A stretch of DNA of 64,000 nucleotides from Agarophyton chilense (Eukaryota; Rhodophyta; Florideophyceae; Gracilariales; Gracilariaceae): NCBI GenBank assembly GCA_030374765.1, contig JARGXX010000088.1:2542001-2606000 (forward strand), in the 5' to 3' direction. Made by a program: the position numbers and the translations under genes. This document shows, piece after piece, positions 31,108 to 42,899 of the stretch. The notes beneath the pieces are model-generated. The model was not told the DNA's origin. It saw only the letters and a program-made list of their open reading frames with translations, and made no database searches. The first letter of the stretch is position 1. Each line of letters begins with the position of its first letter.

Positions 31108-33168
31108 ATGTCTTCCAAAGACCGTCCGAGGACGTGGAGTCAAACCGGTGCACCGGAATCATGGCAACCATCCCGTACTCCGGTCTGTTCACGGTCTCAT
31201 ACCGGTGGATCGACTGGCGTGCCAGGTGGAAGGGCCTCGAGACCTCCTGCCTCTGATTCGACACCCCCAGCAAGTGGAGCAGGACCGGCGTCTGCCACCG
31301 CCCAGATGCTCTCCCCTGCTAGCGATGTCACTCCCCATCCCAGCCTTGCAGCTGTGGAAGAGCAACTCCGCTCTATGCGAGAAGCTCAAGTCATCCTTGC
31401 AGAGAAGTTCGATTCCCTTCGCAAGAAGGTAAATGACATTGCTACGAAGGATTTTTCTGAGGACCTCCGTGTCCTCCGTGCGGATGTGAACTCGATTCTA
31501 GAGTCCCTTGGTGGACCCTCGGCCTTTGTCAAGGACGTCGCGGACAAGTTCTCGCGCGTCCAAAGCAGTCTCGAGACGTTGGAACAAACGCTAATGTCGG
31601 GGGATGATCCGGCCGAGCCGGTTGCAGTATCCCACAAGAAAAGAAATGAAGAGAACCACCAGGCTCGAAAAAAGCGAAGGAACACAGATCCCGAACCTTC
31701 GGATTCCTCATCCTCGGAGTCCGACTCTTCCAATTCATCGGTGGAAGTAGCTCGCCTTGAGCGTTCCTCACGTTCTAAGCGGTCAACAGCCACCCATGGT
31801 GTGATCAGCGCCCGCACGAAGGGAAGGAAGCACACAGGTTTGAAGGAGCTGAAACCGACCAATTAGCTCTTTAAGAAGCTCTTATCATACCGGTACTAAG
31901 GTTTGGAGGACTCCTCTTTGGATCGTACACCCCGTGGTACGGGAAGAGTGAAGGACTGCATTAAGCGAATGCAGCTCTCACTACGAAACAAGTTGTTTTT
32001 TGGAGAAGACCCAATATTGGTGTTGGATTTCTTGGCACGCTTTGTCGCGGAAACTGACATCCATGGAATGAACGAGGGACAGGCCTACATTGCCTTACCG
32101 TACTTCTTACGTGGGCTTGCAGAAGACCAGTATCACTCTGTCAGAGGTTCATCACGCGCCTCCGCAGGAGGGGCCACATGCTGGCCTGAAGCAGTTCAAT
32201 ACCTCCTGAGGTCGTATGCTACTAACTCCGCCATTCAGCAGGCTATACGCGCCCTGCGGGACACTCGCCAACGTCCAGCCGAGTCGGAAACCGATTATTC
32301 GTCGAGCCTGAACAAGGCCTTCCACCGCTGTGGCAATGTTTACCCCACTGAAAAGCGTTGCACCATGTTTGTCGATGGTTTCGACCCGGCGATGAGGACT
32401 CTTGTTACTCGACGTCGAGAAGATAGACCTAAAGCCACGTATTTGGAACTGGTGCAGTTCGCTTGCGCAGGAGGTGAAGCCCTGCGCGCACGCACTCCCG
32501 GCTCCAGGGTTAGGTCCGCAAAAGCGTTGATGTTACAACCGGGTACCCCGTCAGCTTCGATGTTCGACGAACAGGCCTCTCGAAGGGATTACGATAACGT
32601 GCTGCTAGCCCATAGCGACGTTCATTCCATCCCGACAACGGAGTTACCCTCAACGTTGGACGAGTCACAATACGTGATTGAGGATGACACGCTACTCTAA
32701 GCGGATAATGGTCGCGTACCTGCGCCACGCGTCCCACACGAGAGTGGTCATGTCCGCTTTTCGCGTCTTGGTTGGAGAGATACACGCCCCGCGGTGAAGT
32801 TCGCCGAGCCTCGCCACCCAACACCGGCTTCTGGCCTGATTTGTCATCTCTGCTACAAACCAGGCCATTCTTCTCCACAATGTGTGTTGTCTCTCCGAGA
32901 ATGGGCACAAGTCGTAGTCAATTACGAGGCCCTATCCTCGGAGGACAAAGCAGCTATCCCGATTGCATCGTATATCCGTGCTCGAACGGATGTTCCACGT
33001 CACTTGTCGCCTCCCCGAGCTCGGGTCGTACCTGCACCGGATTCCCGTGTCACCGACGTGGTCGGTCACCCCACCGCTTCTGCGGTACCTTCTGGACCTG
33101 ATGCCCAGGCGTTGCCCGCTCAACGTCCTGAGCAGCCGCCTCCGGCGGAGCAGGCCCAGAAAAACTAA
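31108..33168 (+). pseudogene. gag: Gag of element 2 with three nonsense codons
   Basis: From ATG 31108 a single frame runs to TAA 33166-33168 with no frameshift, but with TAG at 31864-31866, TAA at 31897-31899 and TAA at 32698-32700. The protein follows element 1 Gag: a Ser/Pro-rich start, a coiled-coil region, an acidic Ser tract (SSSSESDSSNSS), DPILVLDFLARFVAETD, CWPEAVQYLLRSYAT, and knuckle CHLCYKPGHSSPQC (C-x2-C-x4-H-x4-C). Because only point stops have accumulated, the ancestral gene is easy to trace. The end AAA AAC TAA is shared with element 1. Confidence 0.9.
33159..33168 (+). promoter_or_regulatory. gag/pol junction with candidate -1 frameshift site
   Basis: G AAA AAC at 33159-33165, followed by the gag stop TAA. 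Pol is open in the -1 frame as GAA AAA CTA. Matches the element 1 junction. Confidence 0.6.
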
Positions 33169-36100
33169 ATGTAGGAGTCTCCTCTCAAGGAGGGGCGCCC
33201 TCAGAGTCGAGGTCGACGGCGCCCGAAGCGTCCAAGCCTCGCTCCCCGGTCAAAATCCTTTCAAGGAAAGAAACCGTCAATGACGTGAATTCGGAACACT
33301 TTAGTGTTCTGCGTCTTCCGTGGAAACGTGTTTCCCACAACCGGTTCCCGGATAGAGTTCTGGTGATGGCCAAGAGAAACTACAAGGTTTATGCTGACCT
33401 TGGCCTTTCACCCCAGTTTATGGAGCGACACCTTACCGTCTTAGACACCGGTGCCGGTCCGAACTTTGTCGTGGAGGAAGTGTTACCGCCTGCTTTGCAG
33501 TATAGGATCCGCCGTGACCACATCCCGGAGGTCGCTGACGCGAACAACAAACCGTTGGATACGGTGGGATTCATAGAACTGGTAGTCCGCGTTGGCACTC
33601 GCGTGGTGAAATTCGACTTCGTCGTATGTCGGAAATTAGCCGCCCCAGCCATCTTGGGTTGCGACTTTTGCGACCGCTTCGTCGAAGCGATCTTCCCTCG
33701 CCAACGGCGTGTCGAGATGGAGGATGGATCGTCCACTCCGATCGTTCGTCGTCCGCTTAGGCGTGCCACGAAGACGCATGTCCCGCTACCGGCAGCACAG
33801 GAACCTGGACCGGATAACCGTGAATCTAATAAGCTCCGCGTCGCAGCGTCGTTGTGCGTCCCGCCTGAGTCCCAAATGATGGTGAAAGTAACATCCCGTC
33901 AACACGGACTCCGGGTCTTGCAACCATTGTCGTCACTGTATGACAGGCACAGCCTCGCAATTGCGAATGGAATCGTCCATGTGGAGCCAAACCAACCGTT
34001 TCACGTGCTGATAGCCAATCTAGGGACTGTACCCCAGTATCCGGTGAAGAACCAAGTGATAGGATCCGTCATGCCCCACCCCATCGCTATGGTGCCGACA
34101 AAGCTGACCGCAGCTGACGTTCTCGGACTCGTTCACTCTAAGGAGAGGGGCAGCTTGGAACCCGTTTCATCGCCAGTACCCGGGGTTCAACCTGTAAAAT
34201 CAGGGACGCAGTCCGTTTCAACGAGTGGTGACCGCCCCGATCCAGTCCATGAGCTCGAGGACCTGGATCTCAGCCACGTCCCGGATTCATACCGCCATCG
34301 ATTGCGAGAACTTTTAAGGGACTTCACCACTATGTGGGACGGCTCCCTTGGTGAGATTGTCACTACGGAACACCGGATTGATTTGCTACCGGACACCCGA
34401 CCCCTCTCTCAGCACCCATACCGTGCTGGACCCGCCGCACGCGCGGAGGAAAAAGCACAAGTGGATAAAATGCTTCGAGCAGGAGTCATTGTACCGGCTC
34501 AGTCGCCGTGGGCTTCTCCAGTAGTACTGTCTCCAAAGCAGGATGGTTCCGGGAGGTTTTGCGTCGACTACCGTCGGTTGAATGCCGTCACCGTCAAGGA
34601 CGTGTATCCAATCCCAATAATGGACGAGTACATTGACTCGCTGGGCGCCTCCACCGTTTTTACAACCCTGGACGCCAATTGGGGATACTGGAAAGTTCCG
34701 GTAAGGAAGCAAAACCAGGATAAAACCGCTTTCACGTGTCACTCCGGTCTCTACCCTTTCAAACGGATGCGTTTTGGTCTTACCAACGCCCCCGCCACTT
34801 TCCAGCGAACCATTGAAATCCAATTGGCCCGCTTCAAATTGCGTACCTGCCTGTTCTACCTGGATGACATAATCGTCTTCTCAGATAATCTGGACAAACA
34901 TCCCACTCATGTGAGGGATATCATGACCACGCTTCGAGATGCGGGTGTCACTCTTAAGTTGAAGAAATTTGACTTCTTCACAGACACCGTGAAGTATCTC
35001 GGCCATGTTATCCGTCCAGGACGTGTTACAATCCAAGAGACTCGTGTTAAGTCACTCAAAGAGGCTAAAGAACAGCGGACGCAACCGAGCTTCGTTCCTT
35101 TCTGGGACTCGCGAACGTCTACCGACGATTCGTCCTGCACTTTGTGGACAAGGCTGCACCTTTAAACACGCTTTTGCGGTAAGGCCACCCACCAAAACTG
35201 GACCCCTTAACCCCCGTCCAAACGGAATCTTTCAACTCTCTTAAGGATTCTGTCGTCTCCGCCCCGATCCTCTCGTTTCCCAAGCCTGGAAGGCCCTTCA
35301 CCGTAGATACGGACGCCAGCGACTACCAAGTAGGTTGTGGACTGTTTCAAACTGCACCCAATGGGGAAAGACGCCCCATATGATACTGGTCCCAACCGCT
35401 AAACGTCCACGAGAAGAATTACTCCATCTCGGAGAAGGAATGCCTTGAATTAGTGTGGGCATTACAAACGTTGCGCCCCTATCTCATAAGTAATCATTTC
35501 ACCGTTTTTACGGACCAGGCATCACTTCGATGGTTACTCTCCATCTCGGAGCCTTCAGGCCGCTTGATGCGTTTGCGTCTCCGTCTAGCGGAATTTGACT
35601 TTGAGGTGCAGTACCGAAATGAATCGTGCAACACCCAAGCCGATGCTCGCTCCTGCCTAGTCACTACTGGCGAAGCACTACCCGTCAAAGACGATGAAAT
35701 ACCCTGCTTTGCAATGAATGGCGACGACGCTACCATCCAGGACGAGGAACGAGAGACGGACTCTTCAGATTCCGGTTCCGAATTGGAAGACTTTCTTCTC
35801 TCGGAAGATCCCGAGAAACACTTACCAGGGAACTTCGTGCCTATTACTCCAGAAGAGATGATACGGGAGCAATTCGCTGACCTGTTCTGAGCGAAGGTCG
35901 GCGCTCAACTCAATGGAGGAGGTACTCTCTCTTTCAGGTGAATGACGCCGGATACCTTGTACAGACCGTCGGATGGCACCCACAAATCGTGGTACCACAT
36001 AACCTCCAGTCGAGAGTCTTGCTGTTGTCGCCCTACTCCAAACTGAGTGGCCACTTCGGGGGACGGAAACTTTACCTCACCCTACGCCGTAACTTCTGCT

Positions 36101-37271
36101 GGTCTGCCATGGCAGTGGACTGCTACGCAACGGTGCGGTTTTGTACCGATTGCGCTCGGAACCGTGTCAAACTCCGCCCCCATGCGACGAAGTTGAAGCT
36201 GTTTCCAGCTCGCGCTGCATTGGAGTTTGTGGCCATCGATATACTCGGTCCCTTCCTTACCACTAAGCGGAATTACAAGTTCTTACTCGTAATTACGGAT
36301 CTTTTCTCAAAGCTGGTCCGGAGCGTACCGTTACGGAAGATCTCCGCTATGAGCGTGGCTCAAGCCTTCGTCCTACACTGGTTCTTCGTCTACGGTCCAC
36401 CGGTCAACCTCCTCTCCGATAACGGGAGACAGTTCGCCTCTCGTTTCTTCGAGGATGTGTGTCGCATCTTGGACATTAAGAACCTGTTCACGACCACTTA
36501 CCACCCCCAAACTAATGGGCAGGCCGAACGGTTCAACCGGACATTACTTGCGACACTCCGTTCATACGTTGCAGACAACCCCAAAGATTGGGACTTGTTC
36601 ACTGATGCACTCACCTTTGCGTACAATACGCAGGTGCACAGGACAACTGGATTAACCTTAGAGCTGGTACTGTCCCGTACCCCACCGCCCGTGGCGCTGG
36701 AACCACAGCCCACGCTGGATACATTTCAGCCACCGACTGCTTTCCGCGAAGCGTGAAAAACTTGGCTCACGAAGCTCGTTCCCGCCGCACGGCGTTCAAT
36801 GGGCCGAGCCCAGGCCGCTTACAAGCGTGACTTTGATACCAAAGCCCCTCGCTCGCCGCCACGTCTCGCCCCCGACGGTTATGTATTCATCCGCAAGGAG
36901 TATTGGAACCCAGAGAAGGAGAAACGCCACAAGCTGTCACCCGTTGCCGACGGTCCCTTTCGGGTTATTTCGGTGGCTCCCGACACTGTCGTTGTTGACC
37001 TCACTGGTAATCACGAACGCATCTCCCGCGATCGCGTGGTATCGGCTCCTCCGCCGTTAACATCCCAACCTACTGGTGTGACTGCTCCCGTTGAAACGGA
37101 TTCCTCGACCCCCTTACCCCAGGTCTACCCGCGTCCCTACGCGTTACCACACCCATCTCGGGGTTTGTCTGACCTTCCGCTACCCGCGGCGCCTAACCCG
37201 CAAGGAATCGTGTCGCGCATTCGTCGCTCCTCCCCAGTCCACCCGACGGACACCAACTCCGGTGCATCGTC

Positions 37272-37284
37272 TAAGGAGGGGGAG
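37272..37284 (+). other. Internal polypurine tract of element 2 (candidate central PPT)
   Basis: TAAGGAGGGGGAG, identical to the element 1 terminal and internal tracts, in the C-terminal pol linker at the position matching 3612-3624 of element 1. Confidence 0.55.
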
Positions 37285-38381
37285 GCGCCCGACAGCCGTC
37301 GTAATCCGGTAGATACCGTCGCTGGAAACGCCTAACCGTCGCGCATTCTTCGCCCATCAGGGGTGCCTGATACCGACGTCCTGCACGACTCGAAGCAGTC
37401 GCTATCCAAGCCTCAGAACGCAGCTGCGGATAACGCCACCAACACTCTCCGAGGTGTCACCACACGTGCAATACGGAATGCAAATGTGCTCGACGCACTG
37501 CAGCCTGATACAGTACGAGTGGACGACGCACCGCCAAGTACCCCGCACAGAGAGGCGGATACATCCACGGCGCTGACGCCGGACAGCCAGCCATTGCAAC
37601 GCTCACGTGACTACACGGAATCTCCCCGTGGGACAGAGAGGTGCGACAATGCGCCACCGCCCCAGCGAATCTCACCGCCAAAGCGAGCTTCACCACGCCG
37701 ATTAGCGAAACGACCACCCGGGTTACCCGCTGGTGTGGGCCCTCCAACCGGAGTGGGAAGCGCCGACACAAGCCCGGTACTTGGGGAAAATGAACCGTTG
37801 AAGTCGGTTCGACATTCTAATCAGCCGAGGACTGCCTTGTGCGCTACAAGGTCCGACCGGAGCGAAGCCGCACAACGCGTGATCACTTCGGTACCCCCTG
37901 GCTCAGGATGGGTACCACCTGGAAATAGCGACACCGTCATACGGGATGCCCGGGAAGTGTACCAACAATAGTTCGTGATCGGGTGCATTTTGGAGCACTC
38001 CTACCACCCAAAGGGGTATATCCAATACTTGGTCCGTTGGTACGGGTACGGCCCCGAATGGGATTCAGACGAACCGATAGAGCACCTACCTCGGTCAAAG
38101 GTGGTACAGTATCATCGTCGTACTGTCACGACTTTGCCAGCTACCATAGACCGAGCCCAAGTGTGATAAGAAGACACCCGATGGGGATAAAGGAACAGAA
38201 GATCTGGATAAGGCCCCTTGGAAGAAGGAGAAGATGCACAGAAGACCTGGAGAAGAACACTCAGAAGAAGTGGAGGAGAAGAAAGAAAACAAATACGTCA
38301 TAGACGGAAGCAGTTTACTATTTTCGAAGTTGCTGCACACACTACCGCACAGCGGGATATACTAACCAAGCTCACAAGGGA

Positions 38382-40250
38382 TTAGTTGGAAGAACCCGGA
38401 TTGCCGTGCGCGCCAGCCCAATCGCTAGCGAAGTTACTCCCGGCGGTCAGGCGTGCCACGAGGGCGTCTCTCATCGTACCGATGTCGCCGCTCGCCGCTT
38501 GCGCGTTCAGTCCAACACCCCGAAGGAACTGGGAGATCACGACCGCCTCTGGGCGTATGGGAACCTTGATAACTTCCGGTTCTTCTGGCAACGCCGCCGC
38601 CACTGGATCGATGACCGCACCTGCGTGAGTCGCTCCCTGCGCCGGCTGCGCCGTAGTATCGGCACCATAGGGGTCTCCTACGTCTTCCATGACCTCGTCG
38701 CCACGGTATTCGCCCTCCTCCTCCGGGAGATCATCACCGCCATAGGCGTAGTAGAAGTCATCCGAGGTGACAAACCCCACGGGGAGCCCTTATGGTATGC
38801 CTTGCAGAGCCCTCTGGAGTGCCGACGCCTCCGCCTCGGAGATCTCTTGCTGCTCCCATGGGTTAAAGAAGATGAAATCTCCCGCCAACGGCGTGCGACG
38901 TCCCGGAGACCGATCAGCCCCACCGGCTTCTTGACCACGGCCGCTCTGCCGGACAGGCACGACAGCCCATTCGACACGCCCAACGATGTCGATGAGCTCC
39001 TGAGCTTCATCAGCGTTATTGACACCTCCAAGAGGGAGTTTAAGGTCCAGCTGCCGGATGTAACCACGCATACGCGGAGGAGGATACCACAGTCGATACT
39101 GGTCGTAGGCTTCCCACAAGATGTACGCCGCGGCGCGGACTGCCCATTCGGTTAGGACCACGGACCATAAGCTGGAGTGCGGATCCTCGATGAGGTACGA
39201 GCACAGATAAAAGACGACTGGAGGCAACTCCACGTAACATCCCCGGCACACCTCGACGGAGGACCACCACCCAGACAGGGGAACGTATCGCCCGAACTGA
39301 TAGAAGGGACTAATCTGGTTTATCTCCGTGTTCTGATAAGGGACAAGGAACCCAAAGCGGGATCTGCCCCGGCGCTCCTCGCGGATGAAGTTCTGTAACC
39401 ACCGATATCGGGACTCATGACGAAGGTGAGAGAACTCGGCACGAATGATCGGAAAGACCCAGCAGATCGCTTCTTGACGCGCTCGCGGTTGACCGCGCCA
39501 TGCGTAAGTTTCCAACGCCGCAAGGCGGTCACAATAGCCGATCTCACCCTGAGTCCGGTACATCCGTAGGTCGAAGCCGAATTCGTCGGAGATGGGGTAT
39601 TGAAAGTTCGCCCGGTTGATCCGTCAGTAGCCAATGCGGATGAATATACAATGCGCCTCTTCCGCCGACTCGCGCCTTCGCCGCAGAATCGCGTGAACGG
39701 GAACCGCCACACGGCGTCGCCATTCCCACGAAGTGGTGATCAAAGCCGGCAGCTCGCCCGGGAGACGGTCACTGCCATCAGCATACGCCGCCACGAGTTC
39801 TTCGTCGAAGACAGCTGTCGAATGGAACCACGGAGCTCTCCGGAGAATCGCCGCATGTTGACGCGGGTTTAACCCAATGAGTCCCTCGTAGCTGGGCCAG
39901 GTGTCCTCCGCAGGAGTGATGTGGCTTGAAGCTTCAACGGGACCCCGGGATCGGCTCGGCGCGGTTGACGAGGCACTCCCCCGCGGAAGGGGAGCCGAAT
40001 GGAAACCGGAGAAGTAACCCCGGCGGGGATTGTTACCACCGTTCATCAAAAGTACTTGTCGCCGAGGTATCGGGATGTGGTCGCAAGAAGTTGGCGTACG
40101 ATGCGGAAGAGCGCTCGAAGTTCGAGGAGTGGTTACCGCGTTGGTGCGTTTGTCGTTCGGTTGTGCAGCTCTGCCTTCGACAGTCGAGTGGTCGCTGGAC
40201 GCGTTACGCGGCTCGCTCTTATGCCGGTTGGACCGTTGCCTCCCCGCCAT
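38382..40250 (-). pseudogene. Antisense accessory ORF of element 2, 623 codons with two in-frame stops
   Basis: From ATG 40250, 36 bases inside the 3' LTR, one minus-strand frame runs to 38382 with no frameshift. It has stops at 39624-39626 and 38790-38792. Around both stops the alignment with the element 1 product continues without a gap, so they are point mutations. It has an Arg/Ser/Pro-rich start, then RGYFSGF, RAPWFHSTAV, SRFGFLVPY, SGWWSSVEVCRGC, EWAVRAAAYILWEAYDQYR, IFFNPWE, and a Pro/Ala-rich acidic end. I recognise no domain. It lies opposite to gag-pol and would need an antisense transcript, perhaps from the 3' LTR. Confidence 0.8.
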
Positions 40251-40271
40251 CTCGACGGCGTGTTCGTCACC

Positions 40272-40285
40272 TAAGGAAGGGTATA
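40272..40285 (+). other. Polypurine tract of element 2
   Basis: TAAGGAAGGGTATA directly precedes the TG of the 3' LTR. It resembles the element 1 tract but has lost part of the G run. Confidence 0.7.
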
Positions 40286-41173
40286 TGAAGGGCAATGCCC
40301 TTCAAGGAGGTTTCTTCCCAGGACTTAGAGATTTCGCTCGCTGGAGGACTAGCTTGGTCTATGACAAGCTATACCGCTATTGCGTGCTGACGGCCGGCTA
40401 GGACCGGAAGTGCACACTGGTGGAACACGTGGACTGCACGGATGCCGACACTCGAGTGCGAGGCGTGCCACACGTGGCCCGGATTCTACCTAATGGTTAG
40501 TACTATTTAGTAATTTTTAGTATTCATTTAGCTACGCTATCGCTATTTAGTGTCTATTTTTCGGGCGCGCGCCCACTGTCAGGGGCCGCGCGCCACACTA
40601 CTTAGGAGCTTGAGCACTGCGCCCCAGTAAATACCCTCTTGGGAGATCCCAAGGACGGAGTCTTGGCTCTGAAATCTTCGCCTTCGGCGCGTCTTCACCG
40701 CATACTGCGTGAGCGCCCGTCGCACGTTAGGTCATCCACCCCTCGGTCGATCAGAGTGCTACCACAACCGTGGGTTCATATTTAATCGCCGACACTTGTC
40801 GTAGTCTCGCCTCTGTATAGGGTTTCGCCTCCGTTTTCCTCTTGTTCTCCTTTTTGGCTCTCGTCAGTGGCCGCCTCACTCGCCCCGCTCGCCCCCCTCA
40901 TACGAGTGTTTCCTCGCTCTTTTTCCGACAATCGCCGTGATACCACTCCGCCTAGGATTGGTCTCACCCCGGACTGTGCCGTGCTCGCCTAAACACTCTA
41001 GGTATATCCCGCCGGATTGGCCTCGGTCTTACACCCGACTTCGCCGTGTCTTTCCAGAGCGGCTCTGTTTCTGTGCTCCGCTGGGACGCGTCTCCTCCGC
41101 CTGAGGCGTGTGTCTCAAGAGAGGAAGATCCCTAACATCTTCGTGGTGTCTCCGCTCCAAGCGTTGTCCTACA
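40286..41173 (+). repeat. 3' LTR of element 2, 888 bp
   Basis: Matches 30056-30942 along its length with scattered substitutions and a one-base indel. Starts with a perfect 19-base inverted repeat (TGAAGGGCA-A-TGCCCTTCA) and ends CCTACA. Confidence 0.93.
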
Positions 41174-41178
41174 GTATT
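41174..41178. repeat. Target-site duplication of element 2, right (GTATT)
   Basis: Repeats 30051-30055 exactly. Confidence 0.9.
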
Positions 41179-42899
41179 GATGTCGATTGAACGTTCCAGG
41201 AACGAAGTTTTCAGTGCAACTGACCAAACTGGTTATAAGTAGGGAAAATAATTGTAGTATCCACTCTTGCAGTAAGCGCAGACACCTGCAATAGAGTTCG
41301 GACTGCCGACTGGTCCTTGAAACAAAAGGGAAGGTTGTTAGAACTACAACACTCGTCGAGCGCGAAGTGAGTTGTAAGGACACTACTCGAAGGCGAGAGT
41401 TGTCAGTGCAGCTGTAGTCGTTGGCGGAACGTAGGGAAAAATACGGATTGATAAATGATTGTAAGCTGTCTCTCTATTATAATTCGTTTAATCTCCGGTT
41501 AAGGGATCGTAAGCGAGGAAGTGAAGAGTCATGATACCCATGTTATCTCCTCTACTTAAAAACCGTGCTCACTTTTTGTACAATATAAAATGCGTACTAA
41601 GGTGAGTGCCCAAATAACTTATAAATAATACCCAGTCGTCAGCCACTTAACTAGACAATTGTATGGGCATGGACCCCGATGGAATTTTAGATATAAAGCT
41701 TCGTAAAACCCAAAACGAGTATCGCCACTACATGTACTGTTGCCCATATGGCATTTCTCTAACAATGTTTGCAAAAACGTGCGCGCCGAGGCCCGCCACT
41801 CTAATCGTGTCACGTGTTCCACAGGTATGTACTGCCTTTACGCATTCTATGCCGGAGGCCGTTTCATATCATTCTATTGACCAAACCTCTTATACATGAG
41901 TTCTAACCGCGACTTCGAGATAAGTGAACCTATCGACTCTTTCCGCCTAGTAGAATATTTTACCCATAGATATTCTGAGGTCACCCTTCACCGGCGGTCG
42001 TCCGGTATAACCGAAACAGAATATCACCAGAAATTGTAGACGAAGGCACTTCGGTGCCATAATTTCTTTCCCGATCGGTGTCTGAAGTCCGTCTTTGTCG
42101 AAGAACTTCTCCCTGCAATCCGTTATAATGTGTGCAATCACCTCACAGAGCACCCCGCTATCGATTACGACACACTAACAAGGTACGGCGAATCATCCGG
42201 TGATACTTATCGCCCGTCGAAGCGACAATCAGTGCGGATCAACCCAGCTGATGGAACAGATCGGCATTCCACTTGGCGGTCGGTGCTGAACGTCGAAAGT
42301 CCCTTCGACGTAAACTATCCCGATACGAAAATTGACGGACACGTGTTCGCCTTTTCCTAACCCAGCTCGGTCCCGTTTATTGCAAGGACATCCACGGCCT
42401 CGATGACATCTCACAAGGTCGGTTCAATCTCCATGCGGTCACCGGCACCGGTATTCAGCCTACCCGCCAACCTGTACGGTTCGCTGGACAACTGATTCAT
42501 TTACTCTGTCGTATTTGCATTTCACTAGAACTAGACCACTACCTGATGATTTCTCTGGAAATCCTTTCGGGTTTGTTAACCAACCGTGAAACTATCTATA
42601 TACAACTTCTTGACTATGGTTACTACTGTCCTTGGAGTTCCCGCCTAAACGGCAACGAACACAACTCCGGTCAAGAAAGTATAGACTGCAAGATACCGGT
42701 GAATCCGAAAAGTGAATCGCAAGGCGTTCAGCCGGTTTGCCTGTCTTAAAAACACCAACCGGATTAAGAAAACGAACAAACGGTTCAAAGAGGTGCACGA
42801 TACTTCGGAAACAGATCGCCTCGCACAGCCGTATAGTGAGAATCGAAAACGCGACTCGTATGAGCCGAACCCAGTTTATGTGGTAACTAAATACCAATA
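41179..42899. other. Decayed sequence, probably remainder of relic 3 LTR plus unknown
   Basis: No gene or domain recognised on either strand. By position it should begin with the rest of the LTR interrupted at 30055. Short frames (for example 41663-41899, 42546-42749) have no similarity I can name. Confidence 0.4.

Larger units (their letters stand above)
33159..38166 (+). pseudogene. pol: Pol of element 2 (PR-RT-RH-IN-chromodomain), disrupted
   Basis: The protease has VLDTGAGPN. The RT has FYLDDIIVFSDN, and RNase H has VDTDASD and TDQASLRWLL. The integrase has HFGGRKLYLTLRRNFCW, CTDCARN, AIDILGPF, SDNGRQ and GQAERFNR. The chromodomain (37972-38166) has YLVRWYGYG and EPIEHLPRSKV. Damage seen: a frameshift near 35087, TAA 35180, TGA 35381, TGA 35888 with a shift before 35938, TGA 36754 (Trp in element 1), TAA 37333, and TAG 37969 just before the chromodomain (Glu in element 1). 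The reading was otherwise collinear with element 1 Pol. Confidence 0.92.
30056..41173 (+). mobile_element. Ty3/gypsy chromovirus (element 2), full length, plus strand, coding-defective
   Basis: LTRs at 30056-30942 and 40286-41173 flank a primer-binding site, gag, pol with chromodomain, an antisense frame and a polypurine tract. A perfect 5-bp target duplication GTATT brackets it. LTRs differ at scattered positions (by eye several percent), so insertion is not recent. Gag has three stop codons, pol has several stops and at least two frameshifts, and the antisense frame has two stops. The element can move only if helped in trans, if at all. Confidence 0.95.

Noticed and set aside
31386-31862. 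158-codon minus-strand frame within gag of element 2
   Set aside because: Opposite-strand shadow of Gag's Ser/Glu-rich coding; no conservation.
38406-39155. 249-codon plus-strand frame in element 2 after pol
   Set aside because: It is the complement shadow of the conserved minus-strand antisense ORF; element 1 shows no matching sense protein.
30056-41173. Idea that stops in element 2 reflect directed hypermutation (RIP-like)
   Set aside because: Only some stops are simple G-to-A changes and frameshifts are also present; no dinucleotide bias could be measured by eye.
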